The notes under the pieces were generated by a model. It was given only the letters and a program-made list of their open reading frames with translations. It was not told the DNA's origin and did not search any database. Of a stretch of 64,000 nucleotides of DNA, positions 12,701 to 22,855 are shown one piece after another; positions within the stretch are counted from its first letter, which is position 1, and every line of letters begins with the position of its first letter. Origin of the DNA: Ceratodon purpureus (Eukaryota; Streptophyta; Bryopsida; Pseudoditrichales; Ditrichaceae); NCBI GenBank assembly GCA_014871385.1, contig CM026426.1:38209776-38273775 (forward strand), given 5' to 3'. Position numbers and translations under genes: made by a program.

Positions 12701-13147
12701 ATGATCCCACAACGTACGAGACAGTGGTACCGGGATATGCTTTGCCTCTGCGGAGAAGGCTTTCTCCCTTGTAGTGGTTCGCGTCACCTGTATGGCAACG
12801 AGGAGTGTTGGAAGAGATTCGGGCCATGTAACGACGCGGGCGCCTTTGAATGGAGAGAGCGCGGTGGCGCAGAGTATGTTGCGTACGTGTCTGAGTTGTA
12901 CGAACGAGTGTACCAGAAGCCACTTTGGAAATGCGTTGGATTGCCATGGCACTTTACTCGGGGACTACTCGCTGAAGAAGATGGTGAAGTGGTAGATTGG
13001 GCGCAGTGCGCCATATCCCTTCACAGACGGGGAAGGCGGAATCAAGCACCGAAGATAATGAAGAAATATAGCGACCTGCGCCGTCCACTGCCATTCAAGA
13101 ACCGGAAGAGTAAACCAGTCCTTTCGACACCATCCGCCTCCGATGGG
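12701..13147 (+). CDS. Unrecognised Cys-rich exon or gene
   Basis: Open from an ATG at 12701 to a consensus donor GTATGT at 13148. The ~149 residues start with a Cys/His cluster (CLCGEGFLPC..H..EEC) and end in a basic segment RRGRRNQ..KNRKSK. No family is recognised. Reading through the donor gives only a short tail, so a spliced 3' partner is likely. The coiled-coil frame starting at 13343 is the obvious candidate, but no acceptor that joins them in phase is clear. It lies just outside the right end of the pogo element. Confidence 0.4.
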
Positions 13148-13342
13148 GTATGTATTTCTCCCGTCCTCCGGGTCTTGTCCGTCGTCGCTGTTACAGCTGC
13201 TGTCAATTCTTAGTGAGTCCTGGGCATCGCTGTTGTTTTATATCTCAAAGTATGTAATGGTCGCACTTGGAGAACCGATGATTGAGCTTTTCGATTCTAT
13301 ATTGTGTTCTGGATTTACGGTACACCTCGGACCCCTCCTACA

Positions 13343-14032
13343 ATGGTGACGAGGAGTCGGTCAGAACAGCTCCCAGAACCGACAACACCGCAAGAGGTTC
13401 ATGTGACTCCCTCTGCAGATGAGGAGGTAGTTCCTTCCAATGCCTCGGTGGAACATGAGACTACAAAAGACACGTCCAAATTAATACTCTCCGCTATGGC
13501 GAAATTAGGGGACACAGTCGCCGATGCGGCCAAAGACAGGAAAGCCAAGCTCAACGTAGAGGGCACGAAGTGCAGGAACAATTATCGCAAGGCGTTCCAG
13601 AGGCACGAAACGTCGCAGAAGAGACTTGATTCACTTCAGTCAAAGCTATCGTACTGGGAGGTGAAACTCGCGGAATTGGAAAAACAACAGACACGTGCTT
13701 TCTCGTTCCGCAACGACGCCATGGCCCGGAGGTCCAAGGGAACGGTAATAAAAACAGAAGAACAGGAGTCCGCTCCAGTGTGCACAGAGGCAGACATTTG
13801 CAAGGATGCAATGCACAGTGTAATGGAAAACACTGCGTTCGCAAAGTCCCACGTGGAGAGATTGAAGGGAAATACGAAGGTGCAGCACGAGATCGTGGAC
13901 ACTGGCCATGGGAAACTCAAAATTACTTGCCAGCAGGCTATATCCCGTGCAAAGGCATTACGTGCAGAGATTTCGGAAGTGGATGCGTTGCTGGTATTCC
14001 TTAATCGCCCAAACGAGATGATCCAAGCCTAA
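13343..14032 (+). CDS. Unrecognised coiled-coil protein
   Basis: The ATG at 13343 opens 229 codons to a TAA at 14030-14032. The N-terminus is Thr/Pro/Glu-rich and probably disordered (to about residue 50). Two long charged stretches with regular hydrophobic spacing follow (residues ~55-120 and ~160-225), typical of coiled coils. No catalytic motif is seen. It could be the 3' exon of the gene beginning at 12701. An AATAAA signal at 14591-14596 lies downstream. Confidence 0.45.
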   Translation: MVTRSRSEQLPEPTTPQEVHVTPSADEEVVPSNASVEHETTKDTSKLILSAMAKLGDTVADAAKDRKAKLNVEGTKCRNNYRKAFQRHETSQKRLDSLQSKLSYWEVKLAELEKQQTRAFSFRNDAMARRSKGTVIKTEEQESAPVCTEADICKDAMHSVMENTAFAKSHVERLKGNTKVQHEIVDTGHGKLKITCQQAISRAKALRAEISEVDALLVFLNRPNEMIQA

Positions 14033-14899
14033 GAACAACCGAAAGTGTCTTCTTTGTATGAAGAACCCAAGAACAGGGCCAGATGGTGCTTCACGTACTA
14101 CAAGTTTGGGATATTTTCACTATATCTCAGAGTCACGGCGAGTGTTTGATTACTTGAAGGATATATGTCTGAGTCGTTAGGGATTGGTATCAAACAGTAC
14201 TGTCCATAGCAAAGTTGATAATACCCCTTGTTTTCCGTTATGCGATACGTGTAGGAACAGATAGTCCATAAACTCCTAACAGATACTGCGGAGACATCTG
14301 ATGTTGGTACGAATTACCTGTGAACTCAGTCTCTCAGACATTATTGCGAGAGGTGTATGAAAGCCGAACAGACTGCTTTTTAACTTGAACATGACTTTCA
14401 AGAGTTTATATTGTTTCTCAACTGATTTTGTAGGTTTCAACTCAGACGAGCATGCGATATCCATTCAACGTGAAACAAAGTAGAAGCTGCTGTGCACGAG
14501 TACAGGAAACCCAGGAATATTCACAATACTGTAATTATTGAATATGCCTGAACGCAGGTTCATGATGATACCCTGTCATTATCACTACGAAATAAAACAT
14601 CAATCTTCCCAACCTGGGTCATTGATCGAGGTATCGGAGTACACAACCGTTTTCACGACTGAGCACAGTTAATGTAATGGGGACGACTAACCACCTCATG
14701 TAAGAAAAGTAAAGATTTAGATTTCTATCGCTAGCTATCTCCTGGCCCACCCGCACTGTCAGGGTTTAACTCTCACCCACGAAAGCAGGTCCTGACTCGA
14801 AGTCTGGCAGTGCACTGACCAATCAGAGTCGACAAGCATCCGAGCACATGACCGCAAAATTTTCCGGTCATCTCTTCTGGTCATGAGAACCAGGTCTCC
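14033..14899. other. Non-coding flank with a possible polyadenylation signal
   Basis: No convincing reading frame. AATAAA at 14591-14596 could end the transcript of the 13343-14032 gene. From 14740 onward the sequence holds several short palindromic pieces (for example around GACCGCAAAATTTTCCGGTC at 14849), continuing into the inverted-repeat element at 14900. Confidence 0.4.
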
Positions 14900-15332
14900 C
14901 ACTAAGGTAGAAACACCTTAAACCGTGCGAATAAGAGATTCAGCATGGTTGTGGACCTCGTGTGTACTGTTTGTAATTTTTCTTGGATGGGGAAACAAGA
15001 GGGAGAGTGAATGCAAAAATTTCCAGAATTAAATAGCAAAAACTGAATTTACTACTAATTTTTGAAGCGAAAAGTGTACATGACCTTAAAGTGATCAGTA
15101 GACTCTCCTTTTGTGGCGCTCACGCATGTAGCTAAAACCGTGCAAATAGAGTTAATGAACCATGAATCTATGAACCAACCACCTCCCTACACGTGTCCAT
15201 ATCGAGTCACTATTCATGAACTATTTATGAAATTGCTGTGCACGCAATAAGGTCCATGCCATGGGCGGCACAGGGGCGGTCTACCCTGCGCTTCTGGGGG
15301 GCCGCACGGTTTAAGGTGATTCTACCTTAGTG
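14900..15332. mobile_element. Small inverted-repeat element (MITE-like)
   Basis: CACTAAGGTAGAA.CACCTTAA with ACCGTGCG (14900-14929) is repeated inverted at 15303-15332 with one mismatch in 30. The 433-bp body has no coding capacity. An extra AAACCGTGC copy lies inside near 15135. No clear target duplication is visible, so this may be only the core of a larger element. Confidence 0.55.
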
Positions 15333-15404
15333 CACCCTGCACTTAGGTCCGGTGAGGATTGGTTGTTAATTCCTCTTCTCTGCAATGAATTTCTTCATTT
15401 GCTC

Positions 15405-15405
<1 letters not shown>

Positions 15406-15435
<30 letters not shown>
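15406..15435. repeat. Poly(A) run of 30
   Basis: An uninterrupted run of 30 A. It could be a retroposed tail on +, but no recognisable SINE or LINE body precedes it. Confidence 0.8.
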
Positions 15436-15436
<1 letters not shown>

Positions 15437-16189
15437 ATTCCCAGAAGCTCTGTAATCAATATTAATAGATTGGATTAGAACATTTTGAGTTAGCACACAT
15501 GCAGTAATGTAAACTCCTCGCAGTCCAGTAAATACAAAAGAACCCAATGATGAAAAATATGTAATTCTCTAGTACTTTATATCTACTTAAGTAGAAGATT
15601 AATCAACGTAGACAATCGCAGTCGTAAATATGTAAGAGCATATTATACTAGGTCTCCTCTATGTACTGGTTTTTCATCTCTCGTGTTATTTGAACAAGGT
15701 ACTTTTACATGGCTTTTATGAATGTATTCAAATATGATGAAAACTCGAAATTCATTTTTTATTTTTTTTAATGTATTTACTTTTTTTTATTTAAATAGGG
15801 TATAAAGTCAGAAAGTACCAAAATTTTAAAAGTACTAAAGAGGTTTGTTTTGTCTTCGAATGCATTATATGTGAAATGGTCCAGAAACGTTTGATCAGTC
15901 TTATAAAAGTATGTTAAATTTATAAATTTAAAAAACAATGAATGGTATTTGAACTAGTTTAAATTACTGAACTTCAAACTTTTGAAATATATCAAAAGAT
16001 TATAACAACTTCTATCCAACGGTCCACAAAAGGAAGTTATAATAGTCTTACCCATAGATTTTTTGGGAATTTATGTATTGTAAGTACATTTACTCAAGAA
16101 TAACACAAACATAGAAACCATTGATTAGTTAACCAACAGTGACATGTTCTTTGTCACAACCATTACTCTTCAAACGCAGCATTCATTAA

Positions 16190-17045
16190 TTTGTTCATTT
16201 ACTCAATTTTTTACTTCTACAATTCAATTTTGTAAAATAATAAGAATATGCATAACTAAATATGGAGAGTTCAATTAAAATTAAACACGACTACCTCCAT
16301 AAGAATAATTATACAGATATTTAAAACGCTTCACGTATATAGTATTTAATTTTTGATCCTTTGTAATTCCATTAAAAATAGTAGTAGTATGAATTCAAAG
16401 ATACTATTTGCGCGTTTATTGTAAGAAAGGAGTAACATTTAAAGGCATGAACATTTTATTTTGTTTAACATTTTTTTAATTCATAACTTGTTCCTTTCTT
16501 CACTTTCCTACTTCTACATTTTAATTTAGTAACAAGATTAACATACACATAACTAAATATGGAAAGTTGAATATGAACATAACACGATTAACACCTGAAA
16601 AATGATTAACTCACTTTACGTATATAATATTTAATTTAAGTTCATATTTAGTTTCAAGATACTATTTGCTAGTATACTGTAAGAAAGGATTCACATTTTA
16701 ATCTTTAACATTTCAACCTTTTTAACATTTTCCCAATTCATAATTAGTACTTTTATTTATGTTTTACTTCTACAATTTAATTTTATAAAAAGATAAAAAC
16801 ATGTTTAACTAAATTTTGTAAGTTGTGTTCACTCTGAACATAATTGATACTGAAAGGTTGATTACACAGATATTTAAAACACTATTCGTGCAGAGTATTT
16901 AATTGTTGTTCCTATTTTATTATTCGTAAAATATTATTCGCATTTAAATACAGTGTTTTCTTGTTTATTATAAGAAAGGATGAACATTTAAACTTTAAAC
17001 ATTTTACTTTGTTCAAAATTTTCATAATTCATAATTTATTTTAGA
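16190..17045. repeat. Diverged ~250-300-bp tandem triplication
   Basis: Anchor blocks recur in the same order. ACTAAAT.TGGA.AGTT (or a relative) occurs at about 16255, 16551 and 16806; TAAGAAAGGA..(A)CATTT at about 16422, 16680 and 16971; CATTTTATTTTGTT-like blocks at about 16450, 16700 and 17003, each followed by AATTCATAA. Spacings are about 250-300 bp. The copies have diverged enough that only anchors align by eye. Confidence 0.6.
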
Positions 17046-17075
17046 TTTCAACATAAGTTAAATCTCCAATACATG

Positions 17076-17325
17076 ACCATATTCGTTATTTTGAGACAAT
17101 TTCAGAACTTTGAGACTTTTTGCCTACAATTTCAGCAATTGTTTTTAGACAATTTGAACTTTTTTTTGACTTTCTAATTATAGATTATCCTTGACTCGAG
17201 GATAATCTTCCCATATATAGTCAAAAAGTTTTTGACAAATATAGAATCAATCAAGAAATCAATGAAAAAGCTATAGTCAAGCATTAAATTGAGACTATGA
17301 AAAGTCTCAATATAACGAATATGGT
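17076..17325. mobile_element. 250-bp foldback/MITE-like element
   Basis: ACCATATTCGTTATTTTGAG at 17076 and its inverted partner ending at 17325 match at 21 of 22 positions. The centre holds a further palindrome GATTATCC...GGATAATC around 17185-17208. No coding capacity and no clear target duplication. Confidence 0.55.
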
Positions 17326-17446
17326 GTTATACGTGATTTAATTACTGTATGTGCACATTGATTTTTTTTAAAATATAAATGAATCTCAATGCACTTTCTG
17401 GTGAATTTGTTAACAAAAATTTTTAATTAGAGAAAAAGTAAATATG

Positions 17447-17525
17447 GGAGATGATTTTGTTATGTTGGAGATGATTTTGTTACATGGAAGATGATTTTGT
17501 TACGTAGGAGATGAGTTTATTATGT
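17447..17525. repeat. Short tandem repeat, ~20-bp unit, four copies
   Basis: The block (G)GAGATGATTTTGTTA recurs four times with drift, the last as GAGATGAGTTTATTA. A local slippage array, 250 bp left of E2. Confidence 0.7.
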
Positions 17526-17779
17526 AAGAAACACCGCTCTCGTATAGAAGTATTTTTAATGATTTCCATAAATGTGTGGTTTAAAATGAAGTATTAATAT
17601 AGTTGAGTAATTTTGTATGTGTGTAACATCGTAATTTGTTACTAGGTTCACTCCATGAAGAGGATTAAAGAAACTTTTACTGTTCACCATTATACGCTAA
17701 GAAGTTTGGACCATTAACCTTACATAATTCATGCACAAAAGTATTTATTAAAAAACATATCCTATTAACAGTCACTAAC

Positions 17780-18045
17780 GAGTCTCTCTATCTTGCCCCT
17801 ACGAGCATTGCAGTTTATTCATTCCAGCGCAAGGGCAGCCCCCTCGTCCCCGGCCCTCCTACGCACCCGATCCTCCCCTCGCCCGACCCTGGCCGAGCGC
17901 CCCCCCCCGGCCTCGTGAACCCCCATTCTCCCCGCCCGCCCGCGCTGCCTCTCCCCCGTGCCCGGATATGCCCCCCACCGGGCCCCGTTCCCACCCTCGC
18001 GTTCCCATGTCATCGTCTCCCTCGCCCCCGTCGCCCTCGTACCTG
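17780..18045. repeat. Left terminal inverted repeat of E2
   Basis: About 266 bp, C-rich, inverted copy at 26494-26775. Shared blocks include GCAGTTT.TTCATTCCAG, CACCCGATCCTCC, TCGCCCGACCCTGGCCG, TGAACCCCC, TTCCCATGTC.TCGTCTCC and CTCGCCCCCGTCGCCCTCG. A run of nine C here corresponds to a 25-G run in the right copy. Confidence 0.9.
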
Positions 18046-18491
18046 TCGTCTCTCGTCAATGCCGCCGGCACTGTAGACGTCTGCAGGGATTTCTGTTTCT
18101 TGGCGGCGGCGCAGCTCTGTGATGGTGACGCTTCTTCCTGCTCTGGTGAGGCCTCTTTGGCGCCGATGTCTAGTGCAAATTTGGATGCATTGTGCTCTCA
18201 TCGCGGGACTGATGTTGCTGGAGGGCGACGGTGGAGGGTGGTCGAGAGTTGATCATGGGAAACGCTGCAATTCTCTGGGAGTGGTTGCAGGTTTATTTGA
18301 GAGCGGACTTCATGATATCTGAGACTTCGGAAAGCTAGGAGGTCTGAGGAGAGTGGAGGGCGATGGAGGCTGATGGTCCAACCCAAATTGAGGAGACGAA
18401 TGCTCAAGGGAGCACTCTCCTGCCGGAGATGGAAGACTTCTAGGCCTGGAACTTCGACGGTGATCCATGACAGACAGGGTTTAGGATACGC

Positions 18492-21400
18492 ATGTCTCCT
18501 CGGTCGACGTCTAAGCGGGACGACTATGGGGCCGCAAGAAGGTCTTCGTCTGTGCAAGATCTTCGTGGGGACAATCATGTTGTTGACCTAGCTGGCGTGG
18601 AGGACAACTTCAGTTGGGGCGTTGGTTCTTCTAGTGCGGTTGTCTCTGGAGACTCTGTAGATGTGGATAATGGTGCTGTTGACGAGTATGACGGTGTTGG
18701 TCTTGTATCTAATGTTGGGGGTGCAGTATAGCAAACCATCAAAGTGGAGGACGAAAATCCTGATAGAAAGGGGAGATCAAGCATGAAAGGGAGAGAAGAA
18801 AAGAAGCATAGGCCTTCTTGGAGGTATATGCCGGATAAGGTGAAGATGTCCGTGCAAATCTCACTTCCTAATCCTTTCACTAGGGCAGACCTGCGCTGGA
18901 AAACGAAGTGCAATCAAGGGCGAGGTAGGTGACGTGAGACACAGAAAGCTACAATACCATGGGACCGACTAGATGACTTCTTGGAGGGCGAAATGTCAGC
19001 AAGGCAACATCCCTGCACCTTTGTCGAAGAGACCAGAAAGTGCAAGAAGAAAGGGGAAAGGAAGTAAGTGCGAGCAGAATCAGCTGTCCAGGAAATTAGG
19101 TAAGGGTCCTACAACATTTGCTTGTCTTTCCACCTTGACGAGTTCCATGCCTGAACCTTTTCCGAGCTTGTCCTAATGTACCTACTATCTCGCCATCCCT
19201 GTCATTATAATTACTCACGTCCTAATGTTTCGCCAGAGGTTCTGAGTCTATCCACTGTCTGTCCTAATTGTGATATGTGCTCGTCATGACAGTGACCTCA
19301 TAATCTAACTACTCTGTTTTCGGCAGGTTTCGGTGTCAATATGGTCCAGAGGATTATACAAATCAGTACAGGGTGGAAATTCAGAAGGTTTTTGCCCATA
19401 CCCTTCCTCAAAAGAAGAATTCGACTAATCAAAGAGAAGCCCTGCAACGTGCTCAGAAGATTGTGGACAAGGCTGCAAAGGAAGTAGCAGCAAAACCGCG
19501 CCCTAAAAAGAAGAGTAAGACAGACCCTCTACCTGACTTGAACGCTAAAGCTGTAGATGAAGATGTTGAAGAGGAGGCTAGACTGAAGGAGGCAAAGGAG
19601 CGGCTGCTTCAGGCTCAGGCAATGCTGGATGCAGTAGTGAAAACAAAGAGGAAGACTAGGGTGGGCAAGAGACATGCAGGAATGTCCATGAAGCGTGGAT
19701 GCCAGTGTAATTTTGTGGCTAAACAATTGGAAGTTGATGAAAAATTGTGTACCATTCAGTTTCATTGCAATGATCATGTTAACAAGGCTGGAAAGCCCTG
19801 TCATGGCGCAAAATTTGGAGGACAGCGAGCAGGACTATGTGGACACTTATCAGCTGCAACAAAACAGTGGATTGTTGACTCACTTAGGTCAGGTAAATCA
19901 CCTGTACAGGTCATGGCAGTCCACAAGGCGGAGGTGCTGCGATGTGCTCAGAACAACCTCCCAGCAACTCGAGATATTTTTGTTATGCCTTCTGATGTGT
20001 ATAACATCGCCAACAAATTGGCGAAGGAGTTGTGGGAAAAGCATCCACGGGATGCTATGAACATCCGTATGTGGATAGACGAAAATCTTGACTGTTTCTA
20101 TCATTACAAGGAATATGGCAACATTGAGTTAAATGACCCCCTCCTGATGAAGATGACCCTTTCTGCTTCGCCATCCAAAGCGAATGGCAACTGGAAATGA
20201 TGGTTAGGCATGGCCACCGTAGACCTCTGTCTATGGATGCAACATTTTCGACTAATGGCCCAAAGGTGAGTTCTGTGCTTTAACCCTTTAAATAAGTGCT
20301 TCGCTCAATTCGTTCCCTGCTTTGTGGACAGGCTGTCCTCAGTAAGATGTCTTCGTTTTTCACACTATTCTCATGTTCTTTGTATGTGAAGTATCCCCTC
20401 TATTCTGTTATGGTCTTTGACGAATGGAAGCAAGGCATTTCAGTTGCTTTTACAATCCAAGGACAATCAAGGGAGATGGACATAGTCCCATGGCTGAAGA
20501 AGTTGAACGAAAGGTGTATTGCAGTAAAGCCTGATTGGAAACCAAGTTCTTTTCTGGTGGATAATGATGATGCCGAGCTCAACTCTATAAGGTAAGACCT
20601 GTACCAACCATGCGCATGTCTTGAGGTTAATTAAGAGACTACCATAACCCTGTCCTAATCCTTGTTCCGGCTGTCCTGAATTTAGAACGGTGTGGCCTGA
20701 GACTGAGCATGTAGAGGGACAAAGGAATGACGACGTGAAGATTATTTTATGCTTATGGCATACCCGCAAAGCCTGGCTTGAGAATGCAATGCAGAAGATA
20801 AGGGCGAACTACCTAAGGGCAGAAGTCGTGGGGGCCTGTGCAGATTTGGTGTACGGGAACGGGATTCAGCAGGGGGACTTGGCTGTACGGGCGGCTCAGG
20901 AGAGGTTCCAACACCTGAAGGCGAAGTATCCACGGACCAAGGCGTTCTTCTCATACTTTGAGAAGACATGGATAGCAAAGATCGAAATGTGGGTGAAAGG
21001 GTATAGAAATATACCTCATGCAAACGAGGACACGAATGCAGCCGTCGAAAGCTACCATGCGAATTTAAAGGCCATTCTTAGGACAAGCAGGCAAAAATTT
21101 GATGGAAGAAGGGTGAACTGGCTAGTATATCAGTTGGTTAAGGAGGTCCTTACCCACTATTGGTATGTTGTTCAATGTAAACTGTATGGTTTCATAAAAA
21201 ATGGTAAAGCTGAAGGGATAGTGGCCAGTGCTGTCATGAGGGCTGCAGAGATTCCGGACGAGCATGTACGAATCTATGAGGAGGAGGATGTGGCCTATGT
21301 GGCATTGCAGACCAACTTCCCAGAGATTTGGGTTGTCATGAGCCGGAATTCAGACTGGGCTAACTGTAACTGTCCTCTAGGACAGAGAGGGAACATCTGC

Positions 21401-21686
21401 AAATATGTAGTCAAGGTTTTCAGCATGTTCAATAATGAGGTTGAGCCTGCAGATATTATTAGGTATGCCGGATCTCTGAGGTGAACCATTGCCCCTGGAT
21501 TCAATACTGCTGGGATGGATGCTTTTGGAAAGGAGGAAGCCACTGCTATGGAAAGGACAGCAGCTGTGAAGACAGAGAATCCTGAGAAGACGCTTTTCGA
21601 TTTCAAAGACGTATTGCGAGACTGTGAAGGGATGGCCGTAGGGTATACAAACCTTAGGAGTCAGGACACACTTCGTGGCTCTTGCG
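18492..21686 (+). pseudogene. MULE transposase A of E2, decayed
   Basis: Homologue of the E1 transposase with the same exon plan: 18492-19063, 19327-20265, 20392-20591 (200 nt, as in E1) and 20686 onward. Conserved parts are IPWDRLDDFLEGE with PCTFVEET (exon 1), CQYGPED, MKRGCQCNF..CHG, LSMDATFST (first catalytic Asp), VMVFDEW, SSFLVDND, LCLWHTRKAW and a SWIM-like finger in which CxC..CKH has become CNC..CKY. Lesions seen are TAG at 18729-18731, TGA at 18930-18932, a one-base frame change near 20150, and TGA at 21482-21484, where E1 has Arg. Coding similarity continues to about 21686. The ATG at 18492 matches the acidic start of E1. Family call secure; the gene is dead. Confidence 0.85.
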
Positions 21687-22028
21687 CATGAATTTAGAGG
21701 GAAATTGTCTGATCTAAGAGTGAAGAAAAACAAAGGTCTCCTTCACCCTCTGTCACAGCCATCCTTCAAGGTCGGAGATAATCCAAAGAACCTCCGTCGC
21801 TTTAAAGCTTTTTTGGAGACTGGTTGCTAGAAAAACAGTACTAGGACAACTAAGAGTACACGTTAGGACAAGTCTATCTTCTTAGGACAGGCATGAGCCC
21901 TAGAAAAAGTCTATCTTATCAATACAAGCATAAGCCCTTGTTCTTCATGTGCATTTCTTGTATTTTATAAAACTCACTATCAATTTCTCTCTGGTTACAA
22001 GAAGTTCAATCCTAACCTGCAGAGATTA

Positions 22029-22341
22029 GTGACAGCAATGTCTTCTGGAATCTGCCCTTTTTTCGCTGTCCTCTCTGTCATATTTGTCGTCTGTGTCCTG
22101 TATGTGTCCTGTATGTTGTCTTTGTCCTCTTTGTCCTCGGCTTCACTATTCTCCTTTTTGGTCTTTTTTTTAAATTTGTTTTTTTCGTTTTTAGTTTACT
22201 TTTATTTTTATTTTTTAGTTTTAAATTTTTTTATATTCTTTTTTTCTTTGTCTCCCCTGTTTTCTTCATTTTTCATTTTAAATAAAGATTTCTGTTATCT
22301 CATTTCTTAATTTTTTTTCGTTTTATTTGTCCTTCCTTTAT

Positions 22342-22372
<31 letters not shown>
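22029..22372. repeat. Pyrimidine-rich stretch ending in a 30-T run, between genes A and B of E2
   Basis: The intergenic centre of E2 is T/C-rich with repeated TTTGTCCT pieces and a T run at 22343-22372. On - this would be an A-rich tail region downstream of gene B. No gene is supported; the frames here are low-complexity. Confidence 0.6.
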
Positions 22373-22375
<3 letters not shown>

Positions 22376-22855
22376 GTGGCGGAGGAGTTGGATACGGACC
22401 CGGCTTGCGGGACAGGAGAGGTCAGGGTTGGGGCTGGTCCGATAGATGAGCCAAGTGTTCCGGGAGTGGTCGAAGAGGGCGAGGATTTCATAGGGGCCAT
22501 CACCCCGGTTGTGCTGTTCAAGGGCCCGTACTAGATGGGGTGCTACTAGTATTGTAGATAGTGAAGACAGATGGTAGGAACGAGTACATGTGAACACTGT
22601 AACCACAGACTTATACTAATGACTCGCGTTTTGTAATACATGTTGCGTTGTTAGGACAACAGCTTCTTTAGAAGACACGGGTCTTGTTGGTAGAACAACA
22701 ACACATTATCCCTATTTTGAAGGGACGTTTTGGATAGCCACTTTGTAAGGACAGGCCGCGTTACTAGTCTGGGCAATGGTGAAATACTAAAAAAAAAATT
22801 AGGGAATTAAGGACTTTGTAACAGTTCTTCTCCACATCTCCAAAGCCTCGAGAGT

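Larger units (their letters stand above)
15436..17779. other. AT-rich gene desert left of E2
   Basis: About 2.3 kb of very AT-rich DNA without coding frames. It contains a diverged tandem triplication (16190-17045), an inverted-repeat element (17076-17325) and a short tandem repeat (17447-17525), listed separately. Confidence 0.7.

Noticed and set aside
17819-18200. Short Gly/Arg-rich proteins in the E2 ends
   Set aside because: Mirror frames occur in both inverted repeats; they reflect GC-rich terminal DNA.
22029-22310. Hydrophobic small protein in the E2 centre
   Set aside because: Comes from a T-rich pyrimidine tract next to a 30-T run.
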